NCBI GenBank assembly: GCA_902521645.1
Contig: CABYSN010000002.1
Coordinates: 1 to 52,296, forward strand
From: Planctomycetota bacterium
GTDB taxonomy: Bacteria; Planctomycetota; Phycisphaerae; Phycisphaerales; SM1A02
Direction: 5' to 3'
Length of the DNA stretch: 52,296 nt
Below, piece by piece: positions 1 through 8,872 of this stretch. The notes under the pieces were generated by a model. That model saw only the letters and a program-made list of their open reading frames with translations. It was not told the DNA's origin and made no database searches. Both the position numbers and the translations under genes were made by a program. Positions within the stretch are counted from its first letter, which is position 1, and each line of letters opens with the position of its first letter.

Positions 1-546
1 CTCTTCGGTGAGTCCGCGCGACGTTTTCACGAGCTTTCACTCGGAATCGATGAACGCCCGGTGGTCTCCGAGCGGACTTCGAAAAGCATCGGGCAGGAGC
101 GGACCTTTTCCGAGGACATCTCCGAGCGCGAGTTGCTCGGTGACATTCTTCTCGGAGAAGTCGAGCAGGTCGCCGAACGTCTGCGCCGTTCGGAGGCGAA
201 AGCCACTCGGGTGACCTTGAAGATCAGGTTCGGCGACTTTCAGACGATCACCCGATCCAGGACCATCGATCAGCCGACCGAGAGCACTCGTGCCCTCTGG
301 GAGATCGGTCGTTCGATCTTCGAAAGCTGGTGTCTGGAAGGTTTTCAGCCGGTTCGATTGCTGGGTTTCAGTGTGAGCGGGCTGGACCGGAGTGGGCAGG
401 TGGGGCTTTTCGAAGCGAGTGGGTCCGATCGTGACCGTGTCATCGACGAGACCACCGATACGATCATCGAGCGGTTCGGATCCAGTGCGATCTCACGCGC
501 TCGCGCGGTGAGGCGTGGATCCGATCCCGCTGCTCGTGAAAAATGA
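1..546 (+). CDS. dinB: DNA polymerase IV (DinB), C-terminal part, truncated by window edge
   Basis: Reading frame 1 is open from the first base, so the gene starts upstream of the window and the ATG-like start at 61 in the ORF track is not real. The visible ~181 residues fit the end of a Y-family polymerase. First comes the thumb/linker region (G.DERPVVSER, then KSIGQERTF). The little-finger (polymerase-associated) domain follows, with VTLKIRFGDFQTITRSRT and VRLLGFSVSGL. DinB copies damaged or mismatched templates without proofreading and binds the beta clamp through its C-terminus; I see no clear clamp-binding motif in the tail. The catalytic palm lies outside the window. The gene converges with the M28 peptidase, with only 9 bases between the stops. 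Assignment to DinB rather than UmuC rests on the little-finger motifs. Confidence 0.9.
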   Translation, partial: LFGESARRFHELSLGIDERPVVSERTSKSIGQERTFSEDISERELLGDILLGEVEQVAERLRRSEAKATRVTLKIRFGDFQTITRSRTIDQPTESTRALWEIGRSIFESWCLEGFQPVRLLGFSVSGLDRSGQVGLFEASGSDRDRVIDETTDTIIERFGSSAISRARAVRRGSDPAAREK

Positions 547-555
547 CCTTTCGGA

Positions 556-2484
556 TCATTCGCCTCGGGGGAGCAGTTCCACCTTGAGCGTCTTTTCCTC
601 GCCGTCCCGGATCACGACCACCTCGACGACCTCGCCCGGTTCATGCTTGCGCAGCTGATCGATCAGCACGCTTCGATCGCGCAGTTCGTTGTCGCCCCAT
701 CGGACCATGCGGTCACCGACCTCGATACCCGCCAGGGCGGCGCTCGATTCATCGGTGACGAAGACGATTCGCAGTCCGGGTTCCCCTTCGTCGGTGGTGG
801 ATCTGATGCCGAGCTGGACCTTGGGCATGTTGCGCGGTCTTGCTCTGACGGTGTCACTGCCTCCGCGGTTTCTCCGGGTGCTCGTGAACTCCATCTTCTC
901 CGGAGTGCTCGCCGCCTTGTAGGCGAGTTCATGGAAGAGCTTGGCGGTTTCGGTGCCACCCTCGAAGTTGATCAGGTCGATGGTGTCCCTCGAGGTGTGG
1001 TAGTCGTTGTGAAGGGGGAATGGAGTGATCGCGAAGAGGATCGGAACTCTCTTGCTCAGGAATTCCGAGTGGTCGCTTCCGCCGCTTGACGCTTCCGATT
1101 CGACGATCTCGAGGCTGGAAGCTTCGAAGAGCGGGCGTGCCCAATCACTCATGCCCTCGCCGGTGCCCGTTCCCGAGATGCTGAGTCTGCGATCGTTCTC
1201 GATTCGACCGATCATGTCGAAGTTGATCATCAGGTTCAGGTCTTCGAGCGGTTGAGCGGGATTGTTCACATAGAAGCGTGAGCCATGCAGTCCCGATTCC
1301 TCGCCATCGAAGGCGATGATGATGATGTCGCGAAGGGGCATGTCCTCCGGCGCTTCGTCGTAGGCAGTCTGCAACGATTCCGCCAGCATGATCAGCGCTG
1401 CGACTCCGGAAGCGTTGTCGTCCGCTCCGGGGTGGAACTTGCCCTTGCCCGCGGGGCCTTCATTGCTTCCGAAGTCTCCCATTCCAAGGTGGTCGATGTG
1501 CGCGCCGATCACGACGTACTCGTCCCCGATGTCGCCACGACCTTCGATCATGCCGAGCACGTTCTCTCCGTAGAGCTTGGTGATCTCACGTCGGCCCATC
1601 ATGGTCACCATGACGTCATCGATGTCGATCGCTCCACCTTCTCCGGTGTCAGCCAACGCTCGCCATTCTTCGATGGATCTCTTCTCGTCGCTCTCGCCGT
1701 TGAGGAGCTGCTCTGCGGATTCAGGGGTCATCATGAAGACCGGCACGTCGTCGACCATCCGCTGCGAGCTGTTGAAGAGCGAGCCGGCTCTCCGGTCGTC
1801 CGCTCCGGGAGGGTTGACGAGGATGATGCCTGCGGGATTTCGCTTGGTGACGGCTCGGAATTTTCGATCGAAGGTGGAACGTGAGGACCAGCCACTCTCG
1901 GCCCAGAGACTCTTGCCCTCTTCGTCCATCGGTTCGAATCGGAAAAGAACGGCGATTCTTCCGGTGAGGTCATCTTCCTCGGAGAAGCTCGAGAACTCCT
2001 CGGGTCCTGTTTCAATCCCGTATCCGACGAACGTGACCGGAGCCGTGATGCCTGCATCCGCGCCCATCTCGGTCATGACGAAGTCGGTATCGAGTTCGAA
2101 TTCGTAGTCTCCGGTGCTGAGCCCGATCTCGACGAGATCCGACGAGCTTCCGAGCGGAAACGGCTGTCGGTATCCCGCGCCGCCATCTTCCGTGACGTTC
2201 ATGACCGGCTTGAGCCCGCGGGCCTTGAATTGTGATTCGACGTATTCCCGGGCCAGTTCGGCGCCACGAGTGCCTGGAAGTCGTCCACCCATCCACGGGC
2301 TTGCCAGGATGATCAGATGTTCCTGATATTCACGGACGTCTTCCGGGGAGGCTCGGAAGATGTCGGAAAGGGGCGCATCCTCTCTGGCTTCCCGTTCCTG
2401 TGCGAAGGACCACGAGGATGCGGTGAGTGCGATCGCCGGGATGAGGGACCAACGAATCAGGGGGTTCTTGCAGCTGTGACTCAC
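556..2484 (-). CDS. Exported M28 family metallopeptidase with PA-like and C-terminal PDZ domains
   Basis: Secreted zinc aminopeptidase-type protein of about 642 residues. After a signal peptide (LIRWSLIPAIALTASSWSFAQ) comes an N-terminal cap and a PA-like insert (VTFVGYGIETGP). The M28 core shows the expected metal ligands in order: GAHIDHLG, HPGADDNASG, FDGEESG, INFDMIGR and DYHTSRDTID. A PDZ domain closes the protein (LAGIEVGDRMVRWG). Two zinc ions and the Glu of GEESG would cleave N-terminal residues of peptides in the periplasm or outside. The ORF track starts at a TTG. I prefer the GTG at 2484, because GGAG lies 7 bases upstream and the signal peptide then has normal length; the ATG at 2505 is the alternative. 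Substrate is unknown. Confidence 0.85.
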   Translation of the reverse strand: MSHSCKNPLIRWSLIPAIALTASSWSFAQEREAREDAPLSDIFRASPEDVREYQEHLIILASPWMGGRLPGTRGAELAREYVESQFKARGLKPVMNVTEDGGAGYRQPFPLGSSSDLVEIGLSTGDYEFELDTDFVMTEMGADAGITAPVTFVGYGIETGPEEFSSFSEEDDLTGRIAVLFRFEPMDEEGKSLWAESGWSSRSTFDRKFRAVTKRNPAGIILVNPPGADDRRAGSLFNSSQRMVDDVPVFMMTPESAEQLLNGESDEKRSIEEWRALADTGEGGAIDIDDVMVTMMGRREITKLYGENVLGMIEGRGDIGDEYVVIGAHIDHLGMGDFGSNEGPAGKGKFHPGADDNASGVAALIMLAESLQTAYDEAPEDMPLRDIIIIAFDGEESGLHGSRFYVNNPAQPLEDLNLMINFDMIGRIENDRRLSISGTGTGEGMSDWARPLFEASSLEIVESEASSGGSDHSEFLSKRVPILFAITPFPLHNDYHTSRDTIDLINFEGGTETAKLFHELAYKAASTPEKMEFTSTRRNRGGSDTVRARPRNMPKVQLGIRSTTDEGEPGLRIVFVTDESSAALAGIEVGDRMVRWGDNELRDRSVLIDQLRKHEPGEVVEVVVIRDGEEKTLKVELLPRGE

Positions 2485-2625
2485 GGGGGGACTCCAAATG
2501 CTCATGTCTTGGGAATGGTTCAATCCTGAAAGGGTATCCTATTGCAGGACCCTTTTCCGCCAAACTCCGTTTCGGTTCCCCCCTTTTGCTTCAAACGGCG
2601 GAATCAGGACCGGCAGGAGCGTTTG

Positions 2626-3999
2626 ATGCCTCTTTCAGCACTTTTCTTCACTCGTACCACTCCCGGATTTCGAATGCATCATCTGACCGCCATCGTCTGC
2701 TGCCTGATGTGTCTCTCGTCGGCGGCTCATGCTCGTGTGGAATTGGATCCGGTCGATGGTCCTCACGTCGATCTGAAGTTGTCTCTCGATCCTGATGCCT
2801 TGCGAATGCAGGTCACGATGAACATCGTCTTTCTCGATGACGCCCTGGATTTCGAAAGGGAACTGCCTGATCGAATCGACCCGGCGGAAGGACCCGCGCT
2901 TCTCGATGCCCTGCAGCGATGGGCAGACGTCGATCTCGTCGCCGAGATCGACGGCGTTCCCGTGAATCCGATCGTCGACGGATTGCTCATCAATGATCCC
3001 GACACGACATTTCTCGCGCTGATGGTTCGAACCGGAATGCGCGGACTCAGGAAGGTGCGCTTCGACGTCGAGTGGCCGTTGAAGAGCGAGCCGTCGGACA
3101 TCTCTCTTCAGTGGTACGTCTATCCCGAAGATCCCTTCAGTTCACTCGATCCTCCTGAATCGATCACGATCGCCGCCGAGGCGCAGGTCGAGGGAATCCG
3201 GGAGGCGGTCTTCTTCAGCATGGAGGCGCCGGTCTGGTCGTGGCGGAGTGGCTCGACAGCGATCAGTGAACGTTTGGAGGCGATCGCGCCACCGGAGGCG
3301 CGAAAACCCTGGTCAGTGCCGATGCTTTCCGTCGTGACGGGAGTCATCGGTCTCGTTTCGTCCATTCTGCTGCTGGCCTCTCGAAGATCCGGAACCTCGC
3401 TCGTCGCCTTCATCATTCTTCCCTGTGCCGGGCTCGTGGCCTACTTCGGATCAGGTGTGGCGGTGGCCCAGATCCAACCACCCGGCAATGAACGATTGCG
3501 GCTTCCAACCCCATCGGAGGCGGAAGCCATTCTGGTTCCACTCCACGGAAACATCTATCGAGCATTCGATTACGTCGCTGAAACCGACATCTACGACGCG
3601 CTTGATCGGAGCGTCAGTGGCGATCTGCTCGATGAACTCTATCGAACGATCTATGCAAGCCTGGTGATGGAAGAGGCTCAGGGTGCGGTCAGCCGTGTGA
3701 CCGCCGTCCGACCGGTCGAGCTTCAGATCGATTCGATCGCTCCTGATCCGATTCAACCCGAGATCTTGATGGACGTGACCTACCGATGGCAGGTCGATGG
3801 AAACGTGACCCACTGGGGGCACGTCCATGAACGCACCAACGAGTATCTGGCGGAACTCGGGGTCAGAGGCACCGAAGACGGATGGCGCATCGAAACGGTC
3901 CGGATTCTCGAACAGGAACGGATCGACGAGCCGGAGGAGGAACTCGCACCCGACGGTCTGCCCGAATTCGGGAATGATGATGAGGACGTCATCCTCTGA
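2626..3999 (+). CDS. Exported membrane protein of unknown function
   Basis: I do not recognise a family. The chosen ATG has AGGAG six bases upstream, unlike the TTG at 2542 used by the ORF track. The product is about 457 residues. It has an N-terminal signal sequence ending near SSAAHA and a first soluble beta-rich domain rich in Asp and Glu. Two hydrophobic helices follow in the middle (PMLSVVTGVIGLVSSILLLA and LVAFIILPCAGLVAYFGSG). A second soluble domain follows, which ends in an acidic tail (EEELAPDGLPEFGNDDED). The layout suggests an inner-membrane protein with two periplasmic domains joined by a membrane hairpin. It is divergent from the M28 peptidase gene across about 140 bases, so the two may share a promoter region. 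No catalytic motif is visible. Confidence 0.65.
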   Translation: MPLSALFFTRTTPGFRMHHLTAIVCCLMCLSSAAHARVELDPVDGPHVDLKLSLDPDALRMQVTMNIVFLDDALDFERELPDRIDPAEGPALLDALQRWADVDLVAEIDGVPVNPIVDGLLINDPDTTFLALMVRTGMRGLRKVRFDVEWPLKSEPSDISLQWYVYPEDPFSSLDPPESITIAAEAQVEGIREAVFFSMEAPVWSWRSGSTAISERLEAIAPPEARKPWSVPMLSVVTGVIGLVSSILLLASRRSGTSLVAFIILPCAGLVAYFGSGVAVAQIQPPGNERLRLPTPSEAEAILVPLHGNIYRAFDYVAETDIYDALDRSVSGDLLDELYRTIYASLVMEEAQGAVSRVTAVRPVELQIDSIAPDPIQPEILMDVTYRWQVDGNVTHWGHVHERTNEYLAELGVRGTEDGWRIETVRILEQERIDEPEEELAPDGLPEFGNDDEDVIL

Positions 4000-4038
4000 G
4001 TGGGGAGTCTGACTCGTGTGCGCTCACGATTGAGGTGA

Positions 4039-4770
4039 TCAGGCCCGTTTCGGCATCCAGCCGCGGACGTTCACCGGGTCGGCGGCCATGCATATCGGCG
4101 GACCGATCGTCTTGATGCCGGTGTCTGCGATCAGACCGTCCTCGAGTTCAAGAAGCTCCGCCTGTCGAAGGGTCCATGGTTCATGGTGGACTGCCCCTCG
4201 CCAGAGGCGTCGTCCCTTCGCGGCGTAGAGGTTGTAGCGTTCCGTGAGAAAATGACGAAGTGAACCGAATTCACTCCTCGGCATGACGTCTCCTGAACGC
4301 CATTTGATTCTCGTTCCGGTGCCGTCACCTCTCGTCAGTCGGTATGCATGCGTCCGATCATGCTTCTCCACCTGGAATCTCGCGTTGACGTAATTCAGAT
4401 TCCAGAGGTGGCGTCCTCCGAACACGGCGATCCTGCTGGCGGCATCCAGGCTGTAGAACCAGACACCCGGCACGCCATCCTTGAGGACGTAGGTTCTGAC
4501 GTTGCATTCATGGAAGTTTCTGGCGAACGGAAGCGGTGGGAGAAATGTCGGACTCGTCGCTGCCATGGTGAATGGCACCAGTGCGATCCAGGCCGATCCG
4601 TCGAAGGTGTCCACCTCCAGTCCATCCGGAAGCGTGGACTGGAGAAGTTTCGGGTCCACTCTCCAGTGGATGAAAAGCAGGTCCTTCCAGATCATCTTCA
4701 TCGCCGCCCACGGAGTGGTCTCATCCGGAAGTCTCGATTCCCATCCGATATCTGCGTGTGGCGATGACAT
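4039..4770 (-). CDS. DUF2071 (YqjF-like) family protein
   Basis: About 243 residues matching the DUF2071 pattern. An opening WKDLLFIHWRVDP is followed by LLQSTLPDGLEVDTFDGSAWIALVPF and an internal GVWFYSLDAASRIAVFGGRHLWNLNY, then a C-terminal half built of beta strands. The family is thought to adopt an acetoacetate-decarboxylase-like barrel; its biochemical role is not established. There is no signal peptide, so it is expected in the cytoplasm. The ORF track extends to 4974, but that would run across the divergent gene beginning at 4856. The ATG at 4770 leaves an 85-base divergent intergenic region and places the conserved domain about 20 residues in. Confidence 0.75.
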   Translation of the reverse strand: MSSPHADIGWESRLPDETTPWAAMKMIWKDLLFIHWRVDPKLLQSTLPDGLEVDTFDGSAWIALVPFTMAATSPTFLPPLPFARNFHECNVRTYVLKDGVPGVWFYSLDAASRIAVFGGRHLWNLNYVNARFQVEKHDRTHAYRLTRGDGTGTRIKWRSGDVMPRSEFGSLRHFLTERYNLYAAKGRRLWRGAVHHEPWTLRQAELLELEDGLIADTGIKTIGPPICMAADPVNVRGWMPKRA

Positions 4771-4855
4771 GTCCTCATGGTACGAGTATTCGTGGTGTTC
4801 AGAGGGCTTTCTTTGATACAGTTGTTTACCAATCACCGGAGACCATGCGTTCATC

Positions 4856-6481
4856 ATGTTCGAGAGCTTCATGCACCATCTTCTCGTCGCCCGGACAGGG
4901 ACCGAAACATCGGTCGACCTGGCGACATCTCCTGATTGGTGGGGGGTCCTCGCCGGGCTCCATCCGGTACTCACTCATTTTCCCATAGCGCTCATCATCG
5001 TCGCTGCAGGTGTGGAGTTGGTCGGTCTCATCATGCGTCGGGAGAAGGTGGCCTCGTTCACGGTCATCGCCCTTCTCATCGGAGGGTCCATGGCCATGTT
5101 CTCGGCATGGAGCGGATGGTCTCTGGCCGATGCGGGGTACGGTCGTGGCTGGCAGCTCGAACTTCATCGGTGGCTCGGCGTCGCGGCAGGATTGCTCGGT
5201 CTCCTGCTGTCGATTCTGGTGCTCTTCGCCTGGTTCGGTACTCGTGCATGGGTGACTTCGATCGTCAGGGCGCTCACCTTCGTCTGTGCGATTCTCATCG
5301 GTGTCGCCGCACATTTCGGTGGCGAGCTGGTCTGGGGAGAGTCGATCGTCCTGAACTCGTTGTTTCCGGAACCCGGGGCGCAACCACTCTCGATCTCGGA
5401 TCACGCCGAGGATCACGCCGACGAGCCCGAGGCGGTGACATCCGCGACATCTGATTCCAAAGCTTCTTCGGAAATCGAATCATCTGATGACATCGGCTCG
5501 GGCGATGATGATCCTGTGTCGGGTTCTTCCGAGGAGAAGGCCCCGGAGGCCGGTCCGCCCACTGTGAACAAGATCTCGTTCACCGCTCAGATCGAACCGA
5601 TTCTGGACACCCATTGCTGGAAATGTCACGGTCCGACCGGTCGGGCCCGAGCCGGTCTTCGAGTCGTCACTCAGGCTGATTTCGATCGAGTGCTCGACGA
5701 ACATCCTCTGGTGTCTCCCGGCATGCCCGATCAAAGCGTGCTCTTCGAGGTGGTCACGCTTCCAAGGGATGATGATGATGCGATGCCTCCGAGCGGTCCC
5801 GGTTTGTCCGCGCAGGAGATCGAGCTGCTCAAGCTCTGGATCCTTCAGGGTGGTTCCACCAAGGCGGTATCGACGGATTCCGCGGATGCCTCCGAGGTAC
5901 GCGAACCGGCTCCGGCCACGCAGCCACCAGTGGATCCGGTCGCTGAGCAGGCGCCCGCTCCGACCGCTGTGGGAACGGATCCCGCCATCAGGATCGCTTC
6001 GGACGTCCTGCTGGCCCGCGGGGTTCCGGTCAAGCCGATCGCTCGAGATTCGAAGTTTCTCGAACTCAACGCATCGTCTCTGAGTCATCGCATCGATCCG
6101 CCATTCGGTGATGCCGATCTTCAATCGATGACTGCGCTCTCATCGGTGCTGGTCGGACTTGATCTGGCCCATACCGAAGTCACCGATTCAGGTGTGGGTG
6201 CGCTCGTCGGATTCGACGTGCTTCGAAATCTCACATTGAAGGGGACCTCGGTTTCAGCTCGATCCGCCGATGTGCTCGCTGCCCTCCCGGCACTGGATCG
6301 TCTGAATCTGTTCGAGACCCAGATGGATGACTCCGGATTGGAACGTCTGGTCGGTTCATCCTCCCTGCGAAGAATCTTCGTCGGTTCCAGTCGTGTGACT
6401 GAATCGGGGGTGGCCGCGGCCCGCGCATTGAATCCCGATGTGGAGATCCTCTGGTCGATTTCCACCCCCGTCGAGCCCTGA
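4856..6481 (+). CDS. Membrane protein with DUF2231-like domain, planctomycete cytochrome-c-like domain and leucine-rich tail
   Basis: About 541 residues in three parts. Residues ~35-165 form four hydrophobic helices starting with PVLTHFPIALIIVAAGVEL, the pattern of DUF2231 membrane domains. Residues ~165-235 are an acidic Ser/Glu/Asp linker. Residues ~240-330 carry IEPILDTHCWKCHG, a CxxCH haem-binding motif at C254-C257-H258 in the context of planctomycete cytochrome-c-like domains, followed by DDDDAMPPSGPGLS. After a Pro/Ala linker the last ~130 residues hold leucine-rich-repeat-like units (LVGLDLAHTEVTDSGVGAL, LRNLTLKGTSVS). It is probably an inner-membrane protein with a periplasmic haem domain and a binding tail. 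Its redox partner is unknown. Start 4856 is tentative; ATG 4871 is possible. Confidence 0.75.
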   Translation: MFESFMHHLLVARTGTETSVDLATSPDWWGVLAGLHPVLTHFPIALIIVAAGVELVGLIMRREKVASFTVIALLIGGSMAMFSAWSGWSLADAGYGRGWQLELHRWLGVAAGLLGLLLSILVLFAWFGTRAWVTSIVRALTFVCAILIGVAAHFGGELVWGESIVLNSLFPEPGAQPLSISDHAEDHADEPEAVTSATSDSKASSEIESSDDIGSGDDDPVSGSSEEKAPEAGPPTVNKISFTAQIEPILDTHCWKCHGPTGRARAGLRVVTQADFDRVLDEHPLVSPGMPDQSVLFEVVTLPRDDDDAMPPSGPGLSAQEIELLKLWILQGGSTKAVSTDSADASEVREPAPATQPPVDPVAEQAPAPTAVGTDPAIRIASDVLLARGVPVKPIARDSKFLELNASSLSHRIDPPFGDADLQSMTALSSVLVGLDLAHTEVTDSGVGALVGFDVLRNLTLKGTSVSARSADVLAALPALDRLNLFETQMDDSGLERLVGSSSLRRIFVGSSRVTESGVAAARALNPDVEILWSISTPVEP

Positions 6482-6620
6482 AAAGGCACTCTTGCGTCGG
6501 ATAATCGACTCTCGTTCCAACATGGGGCATTCACCCCATGGACCCCGGCTCTGATTGATGGCAGACTCGTAGCGTCCTCCCTCCTGGAGGTCTCACGAAC
6601 ATGTCCGAATTCTGGAGAGA

Positions 6621-7244
6621 ATGATGACCACCGGTACGGCAGGCAACACGGCACTTATCCTCATTGGTTTTCAGCATGACTACTTCGATCCATCCGGGAT
6701 TCTTCACGGTGTGGTGGAGGAGTCCCATCGCGTCAGCGGCACGCTTGAGAACACGATCAGTCTGATCGAAGCCTTCAAGGACAGTGACATGGTCATGGTC
6801 AGCACGCCGATCGTCTTCAGCGAGTTCTACGAGGAGATCCAGAACCCGATCGGCATTCTCAAGACGATTCGTGATGTCCAGGCATTCAAGACCGGAACGC
6901 CCGGAGCCGAGACGATTCCGGAGATCAAGGCCTACGGTGACAGGATCGTCGAGCTTCCCGGCAAGAAGAGTTTCAACGCCTTTTCGAACACGCGACTTCA
7001 GTCGATGCTTCAGGAGCATGGTGTGACCAAGGTGATCTTCGCAGGATGCGTCACCTCGATCTGCGTCCATGCCAGTGCGCTGCAGGCTTTCGATCTCGGT
7101 TATGAAGTGACCATGCTCTCTGATTGCACGTCAGCCCGCACGCCCATCGAGCAGGAGTTCTTCTGTTCCGATGTCTTTCCGCTCTTTTCGCATGTTCTCA
7201 CCCTCGAGGAACTGATGAATGGTGAAACAGCAGGTTCGAAATGA
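6621..7244 (+). CDS. Isochorismatase-like cysteine hydrolase
   Basis: A 207-residue protein of the isochorismatase/nicotinamidase superfamily. The Rossmann-like core begins TALILIGFQHDYF, with the family's catalytic Asp at D20. Lysine 115 or 116 lies in LPGKKSFNAF, and the nucleophile C148 is in AGCVTSICVHASA, preceded by the usual non-proline loop. The family hydrolyses amides, vinyl ethers or similar bonds, and the motifs do not settle the substrate. GGAGAG lies just upstream. The ATG at 6624 is better spaced than that at 6621, so the product may be one residue shorter. The last four bases (ATGA) overlap the start of the histidine kinase gene, implying translational coupling. Confidence 0.85.
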   Translation: MMTTGTAGNTALILIGFQHDYFDPSGILHGVVEESHRVSGTLENTISLIEAFKDSDMVMVSTPIVFSEFYEEIQNPIGILKTIRDVQAFKTGTPGAETIPEIKAYGDRIVELPGKKSFNAFSNTRLQSMLQEHGVTKVIFAGCVTSICVHASALQAFDLGYEVTMLSDCTSARTPIEQEFFCSDVFPLFSHVLTLEELMNGETAGSK

Positions 7245-8839
7245 ACGATTTTTCCAAAGACCCGAAACCCGGTGATTCAGTTCCGCTCGAGCGTGAGGAT
7301 CTCAACGTCGAATTTCAGTACAGGCTGATCGAGCAGCTTGCTGAGACGAAGCGAAGCTCCGACGAGGTTCTTTCCTTCATTTCCGATGTGGTCTTTCGGA
7401 TCGACCTGGAACAGAAGATCCTGTTTCTCAACAAGGCCTGGGATGCGTGTCTGGGACTGTCGGCCGAGCAGGCGCTCGGGACCCCGATGTCGACTCATGT
7501 CTTCGAGGAGGATCGCGCACGCTGGTCGGAAATTCTCGGTCGGACCGCCGATTCGGCGGAGACTGTCCAAGCGGAGCCCGTGGTCCGGTTCATGGATCAC
7601 GATGGTGGACCGCATTGGATGTTCGTCCGTATTCACAAGAAGCTCGAGAGCGGGCAGATCATCGGCAGTCTGGAAGACGTCACGGTGCGTCGAAAACTCG
7701 AGTCGGAACTTCTGCAGACCCAGCGACTCGAGTCCATAGGTCGTCTCGCCGGCGGCCTGGCGCATGACTTCAACAACAGTCTCACCAAGATTCTCGGAAG
7801 TCTGAACATCGCTCAGCGCAAGTTGGGGATCGACAGCCCGGTGGCCGAGGAGCTTGACGTTGCCGTCCAGGCGTGTCATCAGGCCAGCGCCATCACCAAG
7901 CGCATGCTCACCTTCAGCAAGGGAGGTGAACCGGTCTGCAAACCGAAGGAGCTTGGTCCGGTCGTTTCCGAAGGGGTCTCACTGGCGCTCTATGGTTCGC
8001 GTGTTCGAGGAAACATCGTCATCGATCCCGACCTGCCGTTGGTCGACATCGATGCCTCGCAGGTTCATCAGGTCTTGAACAACCTCGTCATCAATGCCGA
8101 GCAGGCGATGCCGTCCGGTGGTGAACTCTGGATTCGTGTCTTCGCCGATTGTTTCATCCCCGAAGGAGGTCGCAGCAGCAGAGACGGCGTTTCCGTCGAG
8201 ATCCGTGATTCCGGCTGCGGGATTCCCCGGGAGCATCTCCGTCACGTTCTGGAGCCGTATTTCACCACCAAGGAGACCGGCAACGGCCTTGGTCTGACCA
8301 GTGTCTACTGGATCATGAAGCGGCATTCCGGCGTGCTCGACATCAAGAGCGAGCTCGGTTCCGGGACCACCATTCGTATCACCTTCCCTGTCTCCGAGGT
8401 GAAGTCGCTCGAGCCTGAAGTCGAACCGGAGGTGTTGTCGGTGGGATGCGCCGAGAAGGCGCGCATTCTGGTCATGGACGACAACGACGAAGTTCGCAGG
8501 ACCGTGGCGCACATGCTTGAATCACTCGGACACAGCGTGGTTCAGACCGCGGAAGGTGTGTCATGCGTCGAGGCCTATGAGGCGTCGTTCGTCGAGGGAG
8601 TGCCCGGCTCCGGATTCGACCTCGTCCTCCTCGACCTGACGGTCGCGGGTGGACGGGATGGCCTCTGGACCATCAAGAGACTTCTCGAGATCGACCCCGG
8701 CGTCTGTGCCATCGTCGCAAGCGGGTACAGCAACGACCCGGTGATGTCGGATCACCGGCGTCATGGCTTTCAAGGCATGCTTCAGAAACCTTTCACGCTC
8801 GAGTCGCTCGAATCGCATCTCAAGGAACTGCTGTGTTGA
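7241..8839 (+). CDS. Hybrid sensor histidine kinase/response regulator with PAS domain
   Basis: A 532-residue soluble hybrid kinase. Residues ~40-150 form a PAS domain (FISDVVFRIDLEQKILFLNKAW). The dimerisation/phosphoacceptor segment has GGLAHDFNNSL with H175. The ATPase domain shows its N box near VLNNLVINAEQAM, the G1 box DSGCGIP and TGNGLGL. A C-terminal receiver (~407-530) has the acidic pair MDDN, phosphoacceptor D465 in VLLDLT, and the conserved Lys in LQKPFT. No membrane segment is present, so the signal is cytoplasmic, perhaps bound by the PAS domain. There is no DNA-binding output, so phosphate must pass to a separate protein or act through the receiver. Its ATG overlaps the hydrolase stop by 4 bases, which links it to that enzyme. 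Confidence 0.93.
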   Translation: MNDFSKDPKPGDSVPLEREDLNVEFQYRLIEQLAETKRSSDEVLSFISDVVFRIDLEQKILFLNKAWDACLGLSAEQALGTPMSTHVFEEDRARWSEILGRTADSAETVQAEPVVRFMDHDGGPHWMFVRIHKKLESGQIIGSLEDVTVRRKLESELLQTQRLESIGRLAGGLAHDFNNSLTKILGSLNIAQRKLGIDSPVAEELDVAVQACHQASAITKRMLTFSKGGEPVCKPKELGPVVSEGVSLALYGSRVRGNIVIDPDLPLVDIDASQVHQVLNNLVINAEQAMPSGGELWIRVFADCFIPEGGRSSRDGVSVEIRDSGCGIPREHLRHVLEPYFTTKETGNGLGLTSVYWIMKRHSGVLDIKSELGSGTTIRITFPVSEVKSLEPEVEPEVLSVGCAEKARILVMDDNDEVRRTVAHMLESLGHSVVQTAEGVSCVEAYEASFVEGVPGSGFDLVLLDLTVAGGRDGLWTIKRLLEIDPGVCAIVASGYSNDPVMSDHRRHGFQGMLQKPFTLESLESHLKELLC

Positions 8840-8872
8840 GAGTGTCCTCGTTCAGGCGATGATCGGCCGCTC

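Noticed and set aside
6524-6545. Inverted repeat CATGGGG/CCCCATG after the cytochrome-domain gene as a terminator
   Set aside because: Only 7 pairs and no T-run follow; too weak to call.
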